A stretch of DNA of 64,000 nt, from NCBI GenBank assembly GCA_003105195.1, contig PQAH01000024.1, positions 34,591 to 98,590 on the forward strand, given 5' to 3'. The translations under genes and the position numbers were made by a program. The first letter of the stretch is position 1. Each line of letters begins with the position of its first letter. Positions 35,295 through 45,111 of the stretch are shown here, piece after piece. The stretch comes from Bradyrhizobiaceae bacterium (GTDB taxonomy: Bacteria; Pseudomonadota; Alphaproteobacteria; Rhizobiales; Xanthobacteraceae). The notes beneath the pieces were generated by a model. That model saw nothing but the letters and a program-made list of their open reading frames with translations, was not told the DNA's origin and did not search any database.

Positions 35295-36152
35295 TCAGGC
35301 CGGCTCCTGCGCCCCGGGCGCGGCCTGCGCGTCGGAGGCCGCGGCGTTGAGCTCGCCGCCATAGATGAAGATCGCGCTCGCGAGATAGAGGAACACGAGC
35401 GCGATCATAACGGAGGCGAGCCCCGCGTAATAGGTCGCGTAGGTGAAGGCGAACTCCGCCAGATAGCGGCCGAACATCGCGCCGCCGGCGATCCAGAGCA
35501 GCAGTGTGGCCGCGATGCCGGGGGCGATCTCGACGAAGCGGCGCCGGCCGGCCGGCAGCCAGAGGTGGGCGATGACCAGGGCGACGGTCAGGACCACGCT
35601 CGCCACGGCGAAGCGCAGGAAGGTGAAGAGGTCGCCGAACGGCTCGATCCAGGGGGCGTATTTGAGGGCCGTGCGCCACAGGAGCGGCGCCAGCACGACC
35701 AGGAACGACAGCACCAGGAGCCCGGCGGCGCCGACCAGCACGTAGCCGATCGATTCGAGCCGCAAGAGCCACCACGGACGCTGCTCGACGACCGCGTAGG
35801 CGCGGTTGAGCGCCACCCGCAGACCCTCGACGCCGCTCGAGGAGAAGTAGACCGCGAGCGCGGCGCCGACCGTCAGGGTCCCGCCATGGGCGCTGTTCAG
35901 CACGCCCTGGATCTCGAGCGCGATCGGGCCCGCGACCTCCTCGGGCCAGGTCTCGATCAGGATGCGCGCGGCCTCGTCGGCGAGCCCCTCGCGGCCGAAG
36001 ATGCCGGCGAGCGCGGTGAGCACCAGCAGGAAGGGAAACAGCGCCATCAGCGCCGACAGGGCGAGATGGCTCGCAATGGCCCAGCCGTCGTCCGCATTGA
36101 AGCGCCGGAATGCATCGAGGGCGATGTGGACACACCGTCGCAGCAGATTCAC
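35295..36152 (-). CDS. YihY/BrkB-family membrane protein
   Basis: 285 residues, six helices. FNADDGWAIASHLALSALMA, LFPFLLVLTALAGIF, NRAYAVVEQRPWWLLR and LFLYLASAIFIYGGELNAA are the YihY/BrkB (once called ribonuclease BN) signatures. These are inner-membrane proteins of unclear activity, not nucleases. It is convergent with the TRIC gene (12 bp). Confidence 0.9.
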   Translation of the reverse strand: MNLLRRCVHIALDAFRRFNADDGWAIASHLALSALMALFPFLLVLTALAGIFGREGLADEAARILIETWPEEVAGPIALEIQGVLNSAHGGTLTVGAALAVYFSSSGVEGLRVALNRAYAVVEQRPWWLLRLESIGYVLVGAAGLLVLSFLVVLAPLLWRTALKYAPWIEPFGDLFTFLRFAVASVVLTVALVIAHLWLPAGRRRFVEIAPGIAATLLLWIAGGAMFGRYLAEFAFTYATYYAGLASVMIALVFLYLASAIFIYGGELNAAASDAQAAPGAQEPA

Positions 36153-36267
36153 GGCCTGGCGCTTCCGCGGAAGAGGAACTGTCCTTTGATTCTGGGAAGG
36201 CGCCCGACCTAATGCAAGGGCGCGCCGCCGGGCCCGCGCCGTACCGGCACGGTTCCGCGGGAGCGCC

Positions 36268-38319
36268 TCAGGCCGCGCGTACCTCGTCGAGGAAGCGCCG
36301 CACCTCGCCGTCGAGGTTCTCGGCCTCGCTCGAGAGCGCGCCGGCCAGGTCCTTCACGTCGTCGGCGGTGCTGCGCGCGTCGCTCGAGGCGCCTGCGACG
36401 CGGCTCATGGCCTCGGCGCCGGTGCGCGCCTCGCTCGAGGCGCGGTTGACGCCCTCGGCAATGGAGGCGACCGCCGCGTTCTGCTCCTCCACGGCCGCAG
36501 CGACGCTGGCGGCGATCTTCGACATCTCCTCGATGATCGCGTTGACCTGCTCGATCGCCTCGGCGGCATCGCCGGCGGCCGACTGGATCGCGCCGATCTG
36601 GGCCGCGACCTCCTCGGTCGCCTTGGCGGTCTGGCCAGCGAGGTTCTTCACTTCCGAGGCGACCACCGCGAAGCCGCGGCCGGCCTCGCCGGCGCGCGCG
36701 GCCTCGATGGTGGCATTGAGCGCGAGCAGGTTGGTCTGGCCGGCGATCGCCTGGATCAGCCCGATCACCTCGCCGATGCGCGAGGCGGCCGAGCCGAGCT
36801 CGGTCATGGTCTTCACGGTGCGTTGCGCCTCCTGGACGGCGCGGCCCGCCACCTGGGTCGAGGTGGCGGCCTGGCTCGCGATCTCGCCGATCGAGGCGGC
36901 GAGCTCCTCGGCGGAGCCGGCCGCCGAGGTGACGTTCCCGGAGGCGGCGCCGACCCGCTCCTCGGCGGCGCGGGCCTCGGTCGAGACCGCATCGGCGGCG
37001 CCGTTGAGGGCGCCGGCCGCGCTCTCGAGCCGCTCGGCGGCGCCGCGCACCTGGGTCAGCGTCTGGCCGACGCTCTGCTCGAAGGCCGTGATGGTCCGCG
37101 CGATGGTCTCGGCGCGGCGCTCGCGCTCGCGCGTGCCCTTCTCCTGGGTCACGGCCAGCTGCTCGCGCTCGATCGCGTTGTCGCGGAACACGATCACGGT
37201 GCGCGCCATGGCGCCGATCTCGTCCTTGGCTTCCGTCGCCGGGATGTCGACCGAGATGTCGCCGGCCGCGAGGCGCTCCATGGCGCCGGCGAGGCCCTTG
37301 AGCGGACCCGTGATGCTGCGGCCGATCAGGAGGGCAAGCGCGATGCCGAGAAGGATCGCGGCGACGCCCACGCCCATGATCAACGCCTTGGTGCGCGCCT
37401 GAGAGGCCTCGAAGGAGGCGGTGGCCTGATCGTGGCGGGTGGAGGCCGCGGCCACGATCTCGTCGGCCACGGGCCCGAGGTCGCCGAGCGCGTTGATGAT
37501 CATGTTGAGGAACAGCTGCAGCGGCGCGGCGGCGTCGCCATAGGTCTTGGCGGCCGCCGCATAGACCTGCGAGGTCTCGACCAGCTTGGCCTTGTCCTCG
37601 TCGGGCAGGAACATGGTCTGCACCTGCTCGACGAACCTCTTCTGATCCTCCTGCAGCCGGGCGAGGGACTCGCGGGTGCGCGCCAGCAGGAGCTCCTTCT
37701 CCTGGACGCGCATGCCGAGGAAGGTGGCGCGCAGTCCGGCAAGCTGCTCGCCCGTGAGCATGCTGGCCGCCTCCTCGAGCGCCTTCTCGAAGCTCTGCCC
37801 GGCGGAATGAAGCTCGCCGCGCGCGCCGCTCACGATATTGACGCCGGTCGCGGCCTGCGCCTTGACGAGGCGCTCGAACAGGTCCTTCACGTTGCCGAGG
37901 TCGCCCTTGATGCGGTCGAGCAGCTCCTTGACCTGTGCGGAGCCGTCGCGCGCGCCGATCTCGGCGGCGCGCTCGACCGCCGCCCGGTAGGCGCCCTCGA
38001 ACTGCTGCTGGGCGCTCGAGCCCGGGCTCATCACGAAGTCCTTGGCGGACTCCCGCATCGTGACGACCGCGGTCTTGAGCGCGGCGCTGGTCTTGCTCAA
38101 GTCGAGACCGGCCTTGGTCTCGCCGAAGGCGCCCTGCACGGCCTGCTCGCCCGAGAGATAGGTCGCGCCGATGGCGCCGAAGCCGATCAACGGCACGATC
38201 GCGAGCGCGATCGCGCGGCCGCGCACCGTGAGCTCGGGGACGAGGCGGCGCACGGCGCGGAAAGGAAGCAGGACGAAGCGGAAAGGACTCCGGACGAACG
38301 AGAGACGGCGCAACGACAT
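36268..38319 (-). CDS. Methyl-accepting chemotaxis protein 1
   Basis: 683 residues. N-terminal helix ([20 protein letters not shown]), a periplasmic alpha-helical ligand domain (about 65-310), a second helix ([20 protein letters not shown]), HAMP ([20 protein letters not shown]) and a long coiled-coil signalling domain with the tip [43 protein letters not shown] 38319 is used. The signalling tip is nearly identical in DNA to that of the next receptor upstream while the ligand domains differ. No C-terminal CheR pentapeptide (ends DEVRAA). No che genes are in the window. Confidence 0.93.
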   Translation of the reverse strand: MSLRRLSFVRSPFRFVLLPFRAVRRLVPELTVRGRAIALAIVPLIGFGAIGATYLSGEQAVQGAFGETKAGLDLSKTSAALKTAVVTMRESAKDFVMSPGSSAQQQFEGAYRAAVERAAEIGARDGSAQVKELLDRIKGDLGNVKDLFERLVKAQAATGVNIVSGARGELHSAGQSFEKALEEAASMLTGEQLAGLRATFLGMRVQEKELLLARTRESLARLQEDQKRFVEQVQTMFLPDEDKAKLVETSQVYAAAAKTYGDAAAPLQLFLNMIINALGDLGPVADEIVAAASTRHDQATASFEASQARTKALIMGVGVAAILLGIALALLIGRSITGPLKGLAGAMERLAAGDISVDIPATEAKDEIGAMARTVIVFRDNAIEREQLAVTQEKGTRERERRAETIARTITAFEQSVGQTLTQVRGAAERLESAAGALNGAADAVSTEARAAEERVGAASGNVTSAAGSAEELAASIGEIASQAATSTQVAGRAVQEAQRTVKTMTELGSAASRIGEVIGLIQAIAGQTNLLALNATIEAARAGEAGRGFAVVASEVKNLAGQTAKATEEVAAQIGAIQSAAGDAAEAIEQVNAIIEEMSKIAASVAAAVEEQNAAVASIAEGVNRASSEARTGAEAMSRVAGASSDARSTADDVKDLAGALSSEAENLDGEVRRFLDEVRAA
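36541..36937 (-). repeat. Near-identical MCP signalling core, copy 1
   Basis: 397 bp within receptor 1, aligning without gaps to 38784-39180 in receptor 2 with about six mismatches by eye. Flanking receptor sequence is clearly more divergent, as expected from gene conversion or recent partial duplication. Confidence 0.85.
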
Positions 38320-38510
38320 GGCTGACCTGTGGCAAGGCCCCCGCATGCGCCGCGGACGGGCGCAAGGGGCGCGGGACTCTCCCCTGCGGCAAAAATGCAG
38401 GCGAACTCTTAAGCAGCCGATAACATCGGTACTAAGGTAGGCTTATTTCTCGCCCGCGCGGGGAGGCCGGGCGCGCGCCCGGCTCGCGCGCCGCCCGCCC
38501 GACTCCTGCC

Positions 38511-40541
38511 TCAGGCGGCGCGGACCTCGGTGAGGAACCGGCGAACCTCCCGGTCGAGACTCTCGGCCTCGTTGGAGAGGCGGCTCGCGAGCGCCTTCAC
38601 GTCGTCGGCGGTGGCGCGCGCATCGGAGCTCGCATCGGCGACGCGCGCCATGGCCTCCGCTCCGGCGCGGGATTCGAGCGATGCGCGGTTGACGCCCGCG
38701 GCGATGCTGCCGACCGCGGCGCTCTGCTCCTCGATGGCCGCCGCGACGCTCGCCGCGATGCCGGACATCTCGGAAATGATGCCGTTGACCTGCTCGATCG
38801 CCTCGGCGGCATCGCCGGCGGCCGACTGGATCGCGCCGATCTGGGCCGCGACCTCCTCGGTCGCCTTGGCGGTCTGGCCGGCCAGGTTCTTCACCTCCGA
38901 GGCGACCACCGCGAAGCCGCGGCCGGCCTCGCCGGCGCGCGCGGCCTCGATGGTGGCATTGAGCGCGAGCAGGTTGGTCTGGCCGGCGATCGCCTGGATC
39001 AGCCCGATCACCTCGCCGATGCGCGAGGCGGCCGAGCCGAGCTCGGTCATGGTCTTCACGGTGCGCTGCGCCTCCTGGACGGCGCGGCCCGCCACCTGGG
39101 TCGAGGTGGCGGCCTGGCCCGCGATCTCGCCGATCGAGGCGGCGAGCTCCTCGGCGGAGCCGGCGGCCGAGGTGACGTTCTCCGTCGCGACGCCGACGCG
39201 CTGCTCGGCCGACCCGGACTCGGCGGAGACCGCGTCGGCGGCCGTGTTCACGGCCGTGGCCGCGCTCTCGAGCCGCTCGGCGGCGCCGCGCACCTGGGCA
39301 AGCGCCTGCTCGACGGTCTGCTCGAACGCCGCGATGGTCCGCGCAATGGTCTCGGCGCGCCGCTCGCGCTCGCGGCTGGTCTCATCCTGGCTGGCCGCCA
39401 GCCGCTCGCGTTCGCGCGCGTTGTCGCGGAACACGATCACGGTGCGGGCCATGGCGCCGATCTCGTCCTTCGCCTCGGTCGCCGGAATCTCCACCGCAGT
39501 GTCGCCCTCGGCGAGCCGCTGCATGGCGGCGGAGAGCCCCTTGAGCGGGCGGGTTATGCTGCGGCCGATCAGGTAGCTCAGCGCGAGGCCGATCAGCACC
39601 ACGGCGACGCCGATGCCGACCAGCGACATGCGGGTCTGCGCCTGCGAGGCGGCGAGGGCGGCGGTCGCGGCCTGCTCGGCGCGCCGCGCGGCGTCGTTCA
39701 CCTGGTCGGCGAGCGGCGTCATCTCCCTGGTGTCGTGGTCGATCAGCGCGAGCTGGCCGTCGACGTCGCCGGTCTTCGACACATAGGCGTTGAAGGCGTC
39801 CGCATAGAGCTTCACGGAGTCGTAGAGCGAGGCCTTCATGATGTCGGCCGCGATCACCTCGTCGAACAGCTTCTTGAAGGAGTCCATCTCGCCGAGGAAC
39901 TCCTTGCGCACCGCATTGTCGTGGCGGTGCTTGTACTCGGCCTCGTAGCGGCGCATCGCCAGCAGCGAGAGCAGCAGCTTCTGGGACTCCTTCTCGGGGA
40001 TCCAGCTCAGGTCCTGGATCGTGCTTTCGACCGCGGCGGCGGTGTCGCGCAGCCGTCCGAGCAGGCCCTCCTTCTCGCTGAGGCCCATCTCCTCCTGCGA
40101 CTTGACGAGGTCGTCGAAGTTCTGCTTCAGGCTCGCGATGGTGCCGCGCAGATGCGGGATCAGCCGGGCACCGTCGGCGTCGGCGGACCTCTCGATCTGG
40201 TCGAGGCTGCCGAGCGCGACCTGCAGGCTGTCGTTGAAGCTCTTCGCCGCGGCCGGCCCGGGCTGCGTCGCCATGTCCTTGGCGGCGGCGCGGATCGCAC
40301 CGAGCGCGCCCTTGAACTCGCGGCTCGCGTCCATCAGCGCGCCCGAGCGCCTGGCGCTCTCGAAGGCGACGTCCACCTGCCGCTCGCCCGACAGATAGCT
40401 GGCGCCGTTCGCGACGAGCGCGACCACGGGGATCAAGGCCAGTGCCGTGACTCGTGCCCGCACCGAGAGCGACGTGCCGATGCCCGAGAAGCGGGAGCCT
40501 GACCCGGAGCCCCCGGGACGGAATCGAGGAAGACGAAGCAT
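38511..40541 (-). CDS. Methyl-accepting chemotaxis protein 2
   Basis: 676 residues from ATG 40541 (14 further codons to 40583 are possible). Same plan as receptor 1: N-terminal helix ([20 protein letters not shown]), a helical sensing domain about 250 residues long with different sequence, a second helix ([20 protein letters not shown]), HAMP ([20 protein letters not shown]) and the conserved tip. The upstream region of receptor 1 (38320-38510) is 191 bp and holds a small perfect inverted repeat CCGAT-AAC-ATCGG, so the two may be separately transcribed. Ligand unknown. Confidence 0.93.
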   Translation of the reverse strand: MLRLPRFRPGGSGSGSRFSGIGTSLSVRARVTALALIPVVALVANGASYLSGERQVDVAFESARRSGALMDASREFKGALGAIRAAAKDMATQPGPAAAKSFNDSLQVALGSLDQIERSADADGARLIPHLRGTIASLKQNFDDLVKSQEEMGLSEKEGLLGRLRDTAAAVESTIQDLSWIPEKESQKLLLSLLAMRRYEAEYKHRHDNAVRKEFLGEMDSFKKLFDEVIAADIMKASLYDSVKLYADAFNAYVSKTGDVDGQLALIDHDTREMTPLADQVNDAARRAEQAATAALAASQAQTRMSLVGIGVAVVLIGLALSYLIGRSITRPLKGLSAAMQRLAEGDTAVEIPATEAKDEIGAMARTVIVFRDNARERERLAASQDETSRERERRAETIARTIAAFEQTVEQALAQVRGAAERLESAATAVNTAADAVSAESGSAEQRVGVATENVTSAAGSAEELAASIGEIAGQAATSTQVAGRAVQEAQRTVKTMTELGSAASRIGEVIGLIQAIAGQTNLLALNATIEAARAGEAGRGFAVVASEVKNLAGQTAKATEEVAAQIGAIQSAAGDAAEAIEQVNGIISEMSGIAASVAAAIEEQSAAVGSIAAGVNRASLESRAGAEAMARVADASSDARATADDVKALASRLSNEAESLDREVRRFLTEVRAA
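38784..39180 (-). repeat. Near-identical MCP signalling core, copy 2
   Basis: Partner of 36541-36937; see that entry. It includes the region coding for the receptor tip and adjacent adaptation helices. Confidence 0.85.
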
Positions 40542-40775
40542 CGAGGTCCCGCGCGAAAACGAGCCGGAGGGTGGTGGACCCATGGAACCCCGGAATGGTT
40601 AAGAATTGCGTGCACATCCGACGCTCCGCGCGGGCTTCACCGAGACCGCAGGCCGGCGAGTTTTTGACCGCGGTCAGGTTTCGGTTCATTTTCAGTTGTG
40701 CACCGCACGCGCGTGCGCCATTTGAAACCCTGCAAGGTGAAGATTCGACCGTCCGCGTCCGCCAGGAGGCTCTTG

Positions 40776-42449
40776 ATGTCGCTCGCCGCCGAGACCCAGA
40801 TCGAGCCGGAGCTCGTTACCACCGCGCGCGAGGCGGCGGTGGCGGCGGAGGCGCTGCTCGCGGACGCGACCCGCGCGGTGCGCAACCGGGTGACGCTGGA
40901 AGGCCGGGTGTCGGGCCATCTGTTCGACCGGGAACAGCGGGCGACCCACGGGCTCGCCTGGTTCGCGACCTATGCGGAAGCGGTGCGCCAGCTCGCGGCC
41001 TATGCGGAGCGCATGCGGGACGCCGGCAAGCTCGGGCCGATCGAGAAGCTGATCGTGCGCATCGGGCTCGGCGAATACCTCGCCCAGATGCTGGGCGGGA
41101 TCCCGATCAGCCAGGGCGAGATGGTGCGGCCGGGCGATTTCGGCCTCGGGCCCGAGGAGGTCGCGGGCCGGGTGACGCCGGCCGTGGAGGAGCTGATCGC
41201 GACCGGCAACACCGCCGAGAACCGCGCCCGGCTGATCGGCCTGATGCGCGAGCATCACGGCGGCACGGTCGGCGACTGCGGCCTCGACGACACTTTCGAG
41301 GCGATGCGGGAGGAGATGCGCAAGTTCGCCGAGAGCGAGGTCGCGCCGCATGCGCACGAATGGCACCTGGGCAACCGCTACATCCCGCTCGAGACCATCG
41401 CGCACATGGCCGAGCTCGGCGTGTTCGGCCTCACGATTCCCGAGGAGTACGGCGGCATGGGGCTCGGCAAGGAGTCCATGTGCGTGGTCTCGGAGGAGCT
41501 CTCGCGCGGCTATATCGGCGTCGGCTCGCTCGGCACACGCTCGGAGATCGCGGCCGAGCTGATCCTCGGCGGCGGCACCGAGGAGCAGAAGCGGCACTGG
41601 CTGCCCCGGATCGCGTCCGGCGAGGTGCTGCCCACCGCCGTGTTCACCGAGCCGAATACGGGCTCCGACCTCGCCTCGCTGAAGACGCGGGCGGTGCGCG
41701 AGGGCGACGTCTACCGGGTCCACGGCAACAAGACCTGGATCACGCATCCGGTGCGCGCCGACCTGATGACGCTGCTGGTGCGCACCGACCCGAAGGAGCC
41801 CGGCTATCGCGGCCTCTCCATGCTGCTCGCCGAGAAGCCGCGCGGCAGCGACGCCGATCCGTTCCCGGCGCCCGGCATGAGCGGCAGCGAGATCGAGGTG
41901 CTCGGCTATCGCGGCATGAAGGAATACGAGATCGGCTTCGACGGCTTCGAGGTGAAGGCTTCGGGCCTGCTCGGCGGGGTCGAGGGCCAGGGCTTCAAGC
42001 AGCTGATGCAGACCTTCGAGTCGGCGCGCATCCAGACGGCGGCGCGCGCCATCGGCGTCGCGCAATCGGCGATGGACCTGGCGATCCGCTACGCGGAGGA
42101 ACGCATCCAGTTCGGCGGACCGCTGATCCAGTTCCCGCGCGTCGCCGACAAGATCGTGATGATGGCCGTGGAGGTCATGATCGCGCGGCAGATCACCTAC
42201 TACGCGGCGCGCGAGAAGGATTCGGGCCGGCGCTGCGACCTGGAGGCCGGCATGGCGAAGCTGCTCGCCGCGCGGGTCGCCTGGTCGGCGGCCGACAATG
42301 CGGTGCAGATCCACGGCGGCAACGGCTTCGCGCTGGAATACCCGGTCTCGCGCGTGCTGTGCGATGCGCGTATCCTCAACATCTTCGAGGGCGCGGCCGA
42401 GATCCAGGCTCAAGTGATCGCGCGGCGGCTGCTGGACGGCTCGAACTGA
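40776..42449 (+). CDS. mcd: (2S)-Methylsuccinyl-CoA dehydrogenase
   Basis: 557 residues. An acyl-CoA dehydrogenase-fold FAD enzyme with an N-terminal extension of about 170 residues that ordinary acyl-CoA dehydrogenases (about 380) lack; that length and extension are characteristic of Mcd, which oxidises methylsuccinyl-CoA to mesaconyl-CoA. Core motifs: ELGVFGLTIPEEYGGMGLGK, TAVFTEPNTGSDLASLKTRA, GNKTWITHPVRADLM, QIHGGNGFALEYPVSRVLCD and ARILNIFEGAAEIQAQVIAR. Start ATG 40776 with AGGAGG six bases upstream. Electrons would go to EtfBA, encoded 4 kb downstream. Confidence 0.9.
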   Translation: MSLAAETQIEPELVTTAREAAVAAEALLADATRAVRNRVTLEGRVSGHLFDREQRATHGLAWFATYAEAVRQLAAYAERMRDAGKLGPIEKLIVRIGLGEYLAQMLGGIPISQGEMVRPGDFGLGPEEVAGRVTPAVEELIATGNTAENRARLIGLMREHHGGTVGDCGLDDTFEAMREEMRKFAESEVAPHAHEWHLGNRYIPLETIAHMAELGVFGLTIPEEYGGMGLGKESMCVVSEELSRGYIGVGSLGTRSEIAAELILGGGTEEQKRHWLPRIASGEVLPTAVFTEPNTGSDLASLKTRAVREGDVYRVHGNKTWITHPVRADLMTLLVRTDPKEPGYRGLSMLLAEKPRGSDADPFPAPGMSGSEIEVLGYRGMKEYEIGFDGFEVKASGLLGGVEGQGFKQLMQTFESARIQTAARAIGVAQSAMDLAIRYAEERIQFGGPLIQFPRVADKIVMMAVEVMIARQITYYAAREKDSGRRCDLEAGMAKLLAARVAWSAADNAVQIHGGNGFALEYPVSRVLCDARILNIFEGAAEIQAQVIARRLLDGSN

Positions 42450-42568
42450 CGCCGGCCCGCGGCGGCCGGGCGCCGCGCAACCGGATCGCGCCGCGGACGT
42501 TTTGATCCAGGGCAAGGAACCCGCGCCCGCCGTCCGCCAGGATGGCTCCGCTTTCCAGGAGGCACGCA

Positions 42569-43018
42569 ATGGCCAGTCTGAAGATCGAGCAGGGCGAGTG
42601 GGTCGTCGTCTGCGACGGCGCGAAGGCGCTCGTGCTGGAGAACGTGGGGGACCGCATGTTCCCCAATCTCAAGACCCGGGAGGTCTACGAGCACGACAAG
42701 TCGCCGACGCGCGAGCAGGGGACCGATCAGCCGGGCCGCGCCTTCGCCTCGGTAGGCGAGAAGCGCAGCGCGGTGGAGCAGACCGACTGGCACGCGGAGG
42801 CGGAGCGCGCCTTCCTCACCGATCTCGCGGGGCGTCTCGACGCGGCGGTGACGGCGGGCGAGACCAAGTCGCTCGTGATGGTGGCGCCGCCACGTGCGCT
42901 CGGCACATTACGCCAAGTCTATTCGGCGGGCCTGCGCAAGGCGCTGCGCGCCGAGGTGGACAAGGACTACGTCAAGATGCCGGTGCACGAGATCGAGAAG
43001 CACCTGACGGGCGCCTGA
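42569..43018 (+). CDS. Host-attachment protein family (PF10116-type)
   Basis: 149 residues. WVVVCDGAKALVLENVGD at the N-terminus, RAFLTDLAGRLDAAV and LVMVAPPRALGTLRQVYSAG in the middle, and VKMPVHEIEKHL at the end match the AtsE/host attachment protein family, first linked to Agrobacterium attachment to plant cells. It is a soluble eRF1-like fold; actual function is unclear. ATG 42569 has AGGAGG upstream. Confidence 0.87.
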   Translation: MASLKIEQGEWVVVCDGAKALVLENVGDRMFPNLKTREVYEHDKSPTREQGTDQPGRAFASVGEKRSAVEQTDWHAEAERAFLTDLAGRLDAAVTAGETKSLVMVAPPRALGTLRQVYSAGLRKALRAEVDKDYVKMPVHEIEKHLTGA

Positions 43019-43024
43019 GGCCTC

Positions 43025-44185
43025 TCACAGGTTCGCGGCGCGCAAGGCGCGATCGAGGTCGGCAAAGAGATCCTCCGGGTCCTCGAGGCCGACCGAGAGG
43101 CGCAGCAGGTCGGGCGGGCAGGGCGTGTCGGGGCCTTCCACCGAGGCGCGATGCTCGATCAGGCTCTCGACCCCGCCGAGCGAGGTCGCCCGCTTCCACA
43201 CCTCGACGCGGGCCGCTGCCGCGATCGCGGCCTGCGCGCCGCCGGCGACCCGGATCGACAGCATGCCGCCGAAGCCGCCCATCATCTGGCGCGCCGCGAC
43301 GGCGTGACCCGGATGGCGCGCGAGCCCCGGATAGAGCACGTCCGCGACCTGCGGATGCCGCGACAGGCGCTCCGCCAGCAGGGCGGCGCTCTCGGCCTGG
43401 GCCTTCACGCGCACCTCGAGGGTGCGCAGGCCGCGCATCAGCAGCCAGGCCTCGAAGGGACCGAGAATCGCGCCGTGGTGGGCGCGCACCCCCTTGATGG
43501 CGTCCCAGTCCGGGTCGAGCCGCGCGGTCGCGAGCGCGCCGGCGAGCACGTCGGAATGGCCGTTGAGATACTTAGTGGCCGAATGCATCACGATGTCGGC
43601 GCCGAGCGCGATCGGCCGCGTGAACACCGGCGTGGCGGCAGTCGCGTCGATGGCGAGCCGGGCGCCCGCCGCATGCGCGATCTCGGCCGCGGCCGCGATG
43701 TCCGTCACGGTCCAGAGGGGATTGGCGGGGGTCTCGATCCACACGAGACGGGTCTCGCCGGGTCGCGTGGCGGCGCTGATCGCGGCCGGGTCGGACATGT
43801 CGACGAAGTCGACCCGGTATCCGTAGCGCGGCGCATCGTGGAGCAGCCAGCGGCGAAGGCCCCAATACATGACCCGCGGGGCGACGACATGGGCGCCTGC
43901 CGGCAGCGCCATCACGACGCCGGTCGCCGCCGCCATGCCGGAGGCGAAGAGGAGCGCCTCGGGCGCGCCCTCGAGCGCGGCGATCACGGCCTCAGCCTGG
44001 CGCACGGTGGCGTTGTCGGGGCGGCCATAGGAGAAGCCGGACCGGTACTGGTTGTCCGGGTCGCGAATGAAGGTGGTGGCGACGTGCACCGGGGGCGCAA
44101 GTCCCATGGTGGCGGGCTCGACGATGCCGAGCGCCTGCGCGGCCAAAGTGCGGGGCTTGAGATCCGGTCGTGGCTTGTCGGTCAT
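43025..44185 (-). CDS. Cystathionine gamma-synthase/beta-lyase family PLP enzyme
   Basis: 386 residues. Cys/Met-metabolism PLP fold: PPVHVATTFIRDPDNQYRSG, SYGRPDN, LFASGMAAATGVVMAL, IETPANPLWTV, and the PLP lysine in MHSATKYLNGHSDVLAG, then SLGGVESLIEHRAS. Synthase, beta-lyase and gamma-lyase activities cannot be separated by eye. ATG 44185 has CAGGAG upstream. It is convergent with the host-attachment gene (6 bp). Confidence 0.9.
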   Translation of the reverse strand: MTDKPRPDLKPRTLAAQALGIVEPATMGLAPPVHVATTFIRDPDNQYRSGFSYGRPDNATVRQAEAVIAALEGAPEALLFASGMAAATGVVMALPAGAHVVAPRVMYWGLRRWLLHDAPRYGYRVDFVDMSDPAAISAATRPGETRLVWIETPANPLWTVTDIAAAAEIAHAAGARLAIDATAATPVFTRPIALGADIVMHSATKYLNGHSDVLAGALATARLDPDWDAIKGVRAHHGAILGPFEAWLLMRGLRTLEVRVKAQAESAALLAERLSRHPQVADVLYPGLARHPGHAVAARQMMGGFGGMLSIRVAGGAQAAIAAAARVEVWKRATSLGGVESLIEHRASVEGPDTPCPPDLLRLSVGLEDPEDLFADLDRALRAANL

Positions 44186-44320
44186 CGGGAACTCCTGGGC
44201 GCGCCATGACACCAGACCGGCACCGCCCTGTAAAACGGGCGAAAAAAATGCGCGCCCGAGGCGGCGAAGCCGCCGCGTCGTTGCTATATGAACGAGCGAC
44301 CGCGCTTCAAGGAGAGAGGC

Positions 44321-44365
44321 ATGCAATCGAGACCTGTCGCATCCACCCGATCCGGGCGGCCGTGA
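44321..44365 (+). CDS. Possible 14-residue leader peptide
   Basis: ATG 44321 behind a strong AAGGAGAGAGGC encodes MQSRPVASTRSGRP and stops at 44363-44365, seven bases before the start of the HIG1-domain gene. The spacing and ribosome site suggest a translated leader coupling to the next gene. No attenuator hairpin was identified. The evidence is the ribosome site and position only. Confidence 0.4.
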   Translation: MQSRPVASTRSGRP

Positions 44366-44372
44366 GGGGGCG

Positions 44373-44567
44373 ATGGCAAGCGCCCTCTCGCTCTACGTCG
44401 TGCCGCTGGCGATCGGCGCCGTGGCCGTGGTGCTGCTGCTCGGCCTCGGCAACATGCTGCGGGGCGGCTCGCCCAACACCTCGCAGAAGCTGATGCGCTG
44501 GCGCGTGCTGCTGCAGTTCGTCGCCATCGTGATCATCATGATCACGATCTGGGCGATGGGACGCTAG
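44373..44567 (+). CDS. HIG1-domain twin-transmembrane protein
   Basis: 64 residues, two helices: LYVVPLAIGAVAVVLLLGLG and VLLQFVAIVIIMITIWAMGR, joined by NMLRGGSPNTSQKLMRWR (the HIG_1_N Q-x-LMRWR pattern). In alphaproteobacteria and mitochondria HIG1 proteins associate with cytochrome c oxidase or the bc1 complex. GAGGGGGCG precedes the ATG. The TAG stop is shared with the first bases of dispersed repeat copy C. Confidence 0.88.
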   Translation: MASALSLYVVPLAIGAVAVVLLLGLGNMLRGGSPNTSQKLMRWRVLLQFVAIVIIMITIWAMGR

Positions 44568-44642
44568 CGCATGTTCCGGCAAAGTTGATGCCGGTTCGCC
44601 GACAAGAACGAGCGCCAGGCGAGAATCTACAGCCATTTCCGG
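44566..44642 (+). repeat. Palindromic intergenic repeat, copy C
   Basis: 77 bp starting AGCGCATGTTCCGGC (its first two bases lie inside the HIG1 stop codon), then GATGCCGGTTCGCCGACAAG and ending CAGCCATTTCCGG. It is homologous to 1915-1990 and 4874-4950 in the opposite orientation. The rest of the interval to 44809 shows no gene. Confidence 0.8.
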
Positions 44643-44809
44643 TCGCGGCGCTTGCCGCACCGATTCGGGCTCGCGCGGAATTGGCCGTAGCGCCGGCGAT
44701 TTCGTCCAATCCCATCCGTAGCCCGGATGAACGGTACGGCATCCGGGCAGCGGGACGCCGTGGTGGGGCGCCGTCCGCGGGTTTCGCTGCGCTCCCCGGC
44801 TCCCCAGAC

Positions 44810-45022
44810 CTACTTCTTCCCGCGCGCCGGCGGCTCCATGGGGGCGGCGCGCAGGTATTCCTCCTTCTGCACCTTCTTCTTCTTCGCCTTCTTCTTCCCG
44901 GCCGACATGTCGGTCGGCGCGCGCGTGTCGACGACCACGGCAGTGCCGCCGGCGGGGGCCGTGACGGGTGCCGCAAGGCTCGCGAGCAGGACGGCGGATG
45001 CGGTCGCAAGGATCAGGCGCAC
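44810..45022 (-). CDS. Small secreted lysine-rich protein, unknown
   Basis: 70 residues from a GTG with GGGAGG five bases upstream. Residues 1-24 are a clear signal peptide (MRLILATASAVLLASLAAPV); the mature part is short and basic with GKKKAKKKKVQKEEY near its centre. No family recognised. The ribosome site and the signal peptide support it as real. Confidence 0.6.
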   Translation of the reverse strand: MRLILATASAVLLASLAAPVTAPAGGTAVVVDTRAPTDMSAGKKKAKKKKVQKEEYLRAAPMEPPARGKK

Positions 45023-45111
45023 GGGGACCTCCCGGTTGGTTCCGATTCAGCGCCGGATAGGATAGACCATCGGCGCCGGCCGGGAAGCGGTCGTCGCCCA
45101 AAGGGATGCCC

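Noticed and set aside
38420..38440. Possible sigma-28-like element GCCGATAA in the receptor intergenic gap
   Set aside because: It is on the plus strand, opposite to the receptor genes, and lacks a TAAA-type -35 at the right distance.
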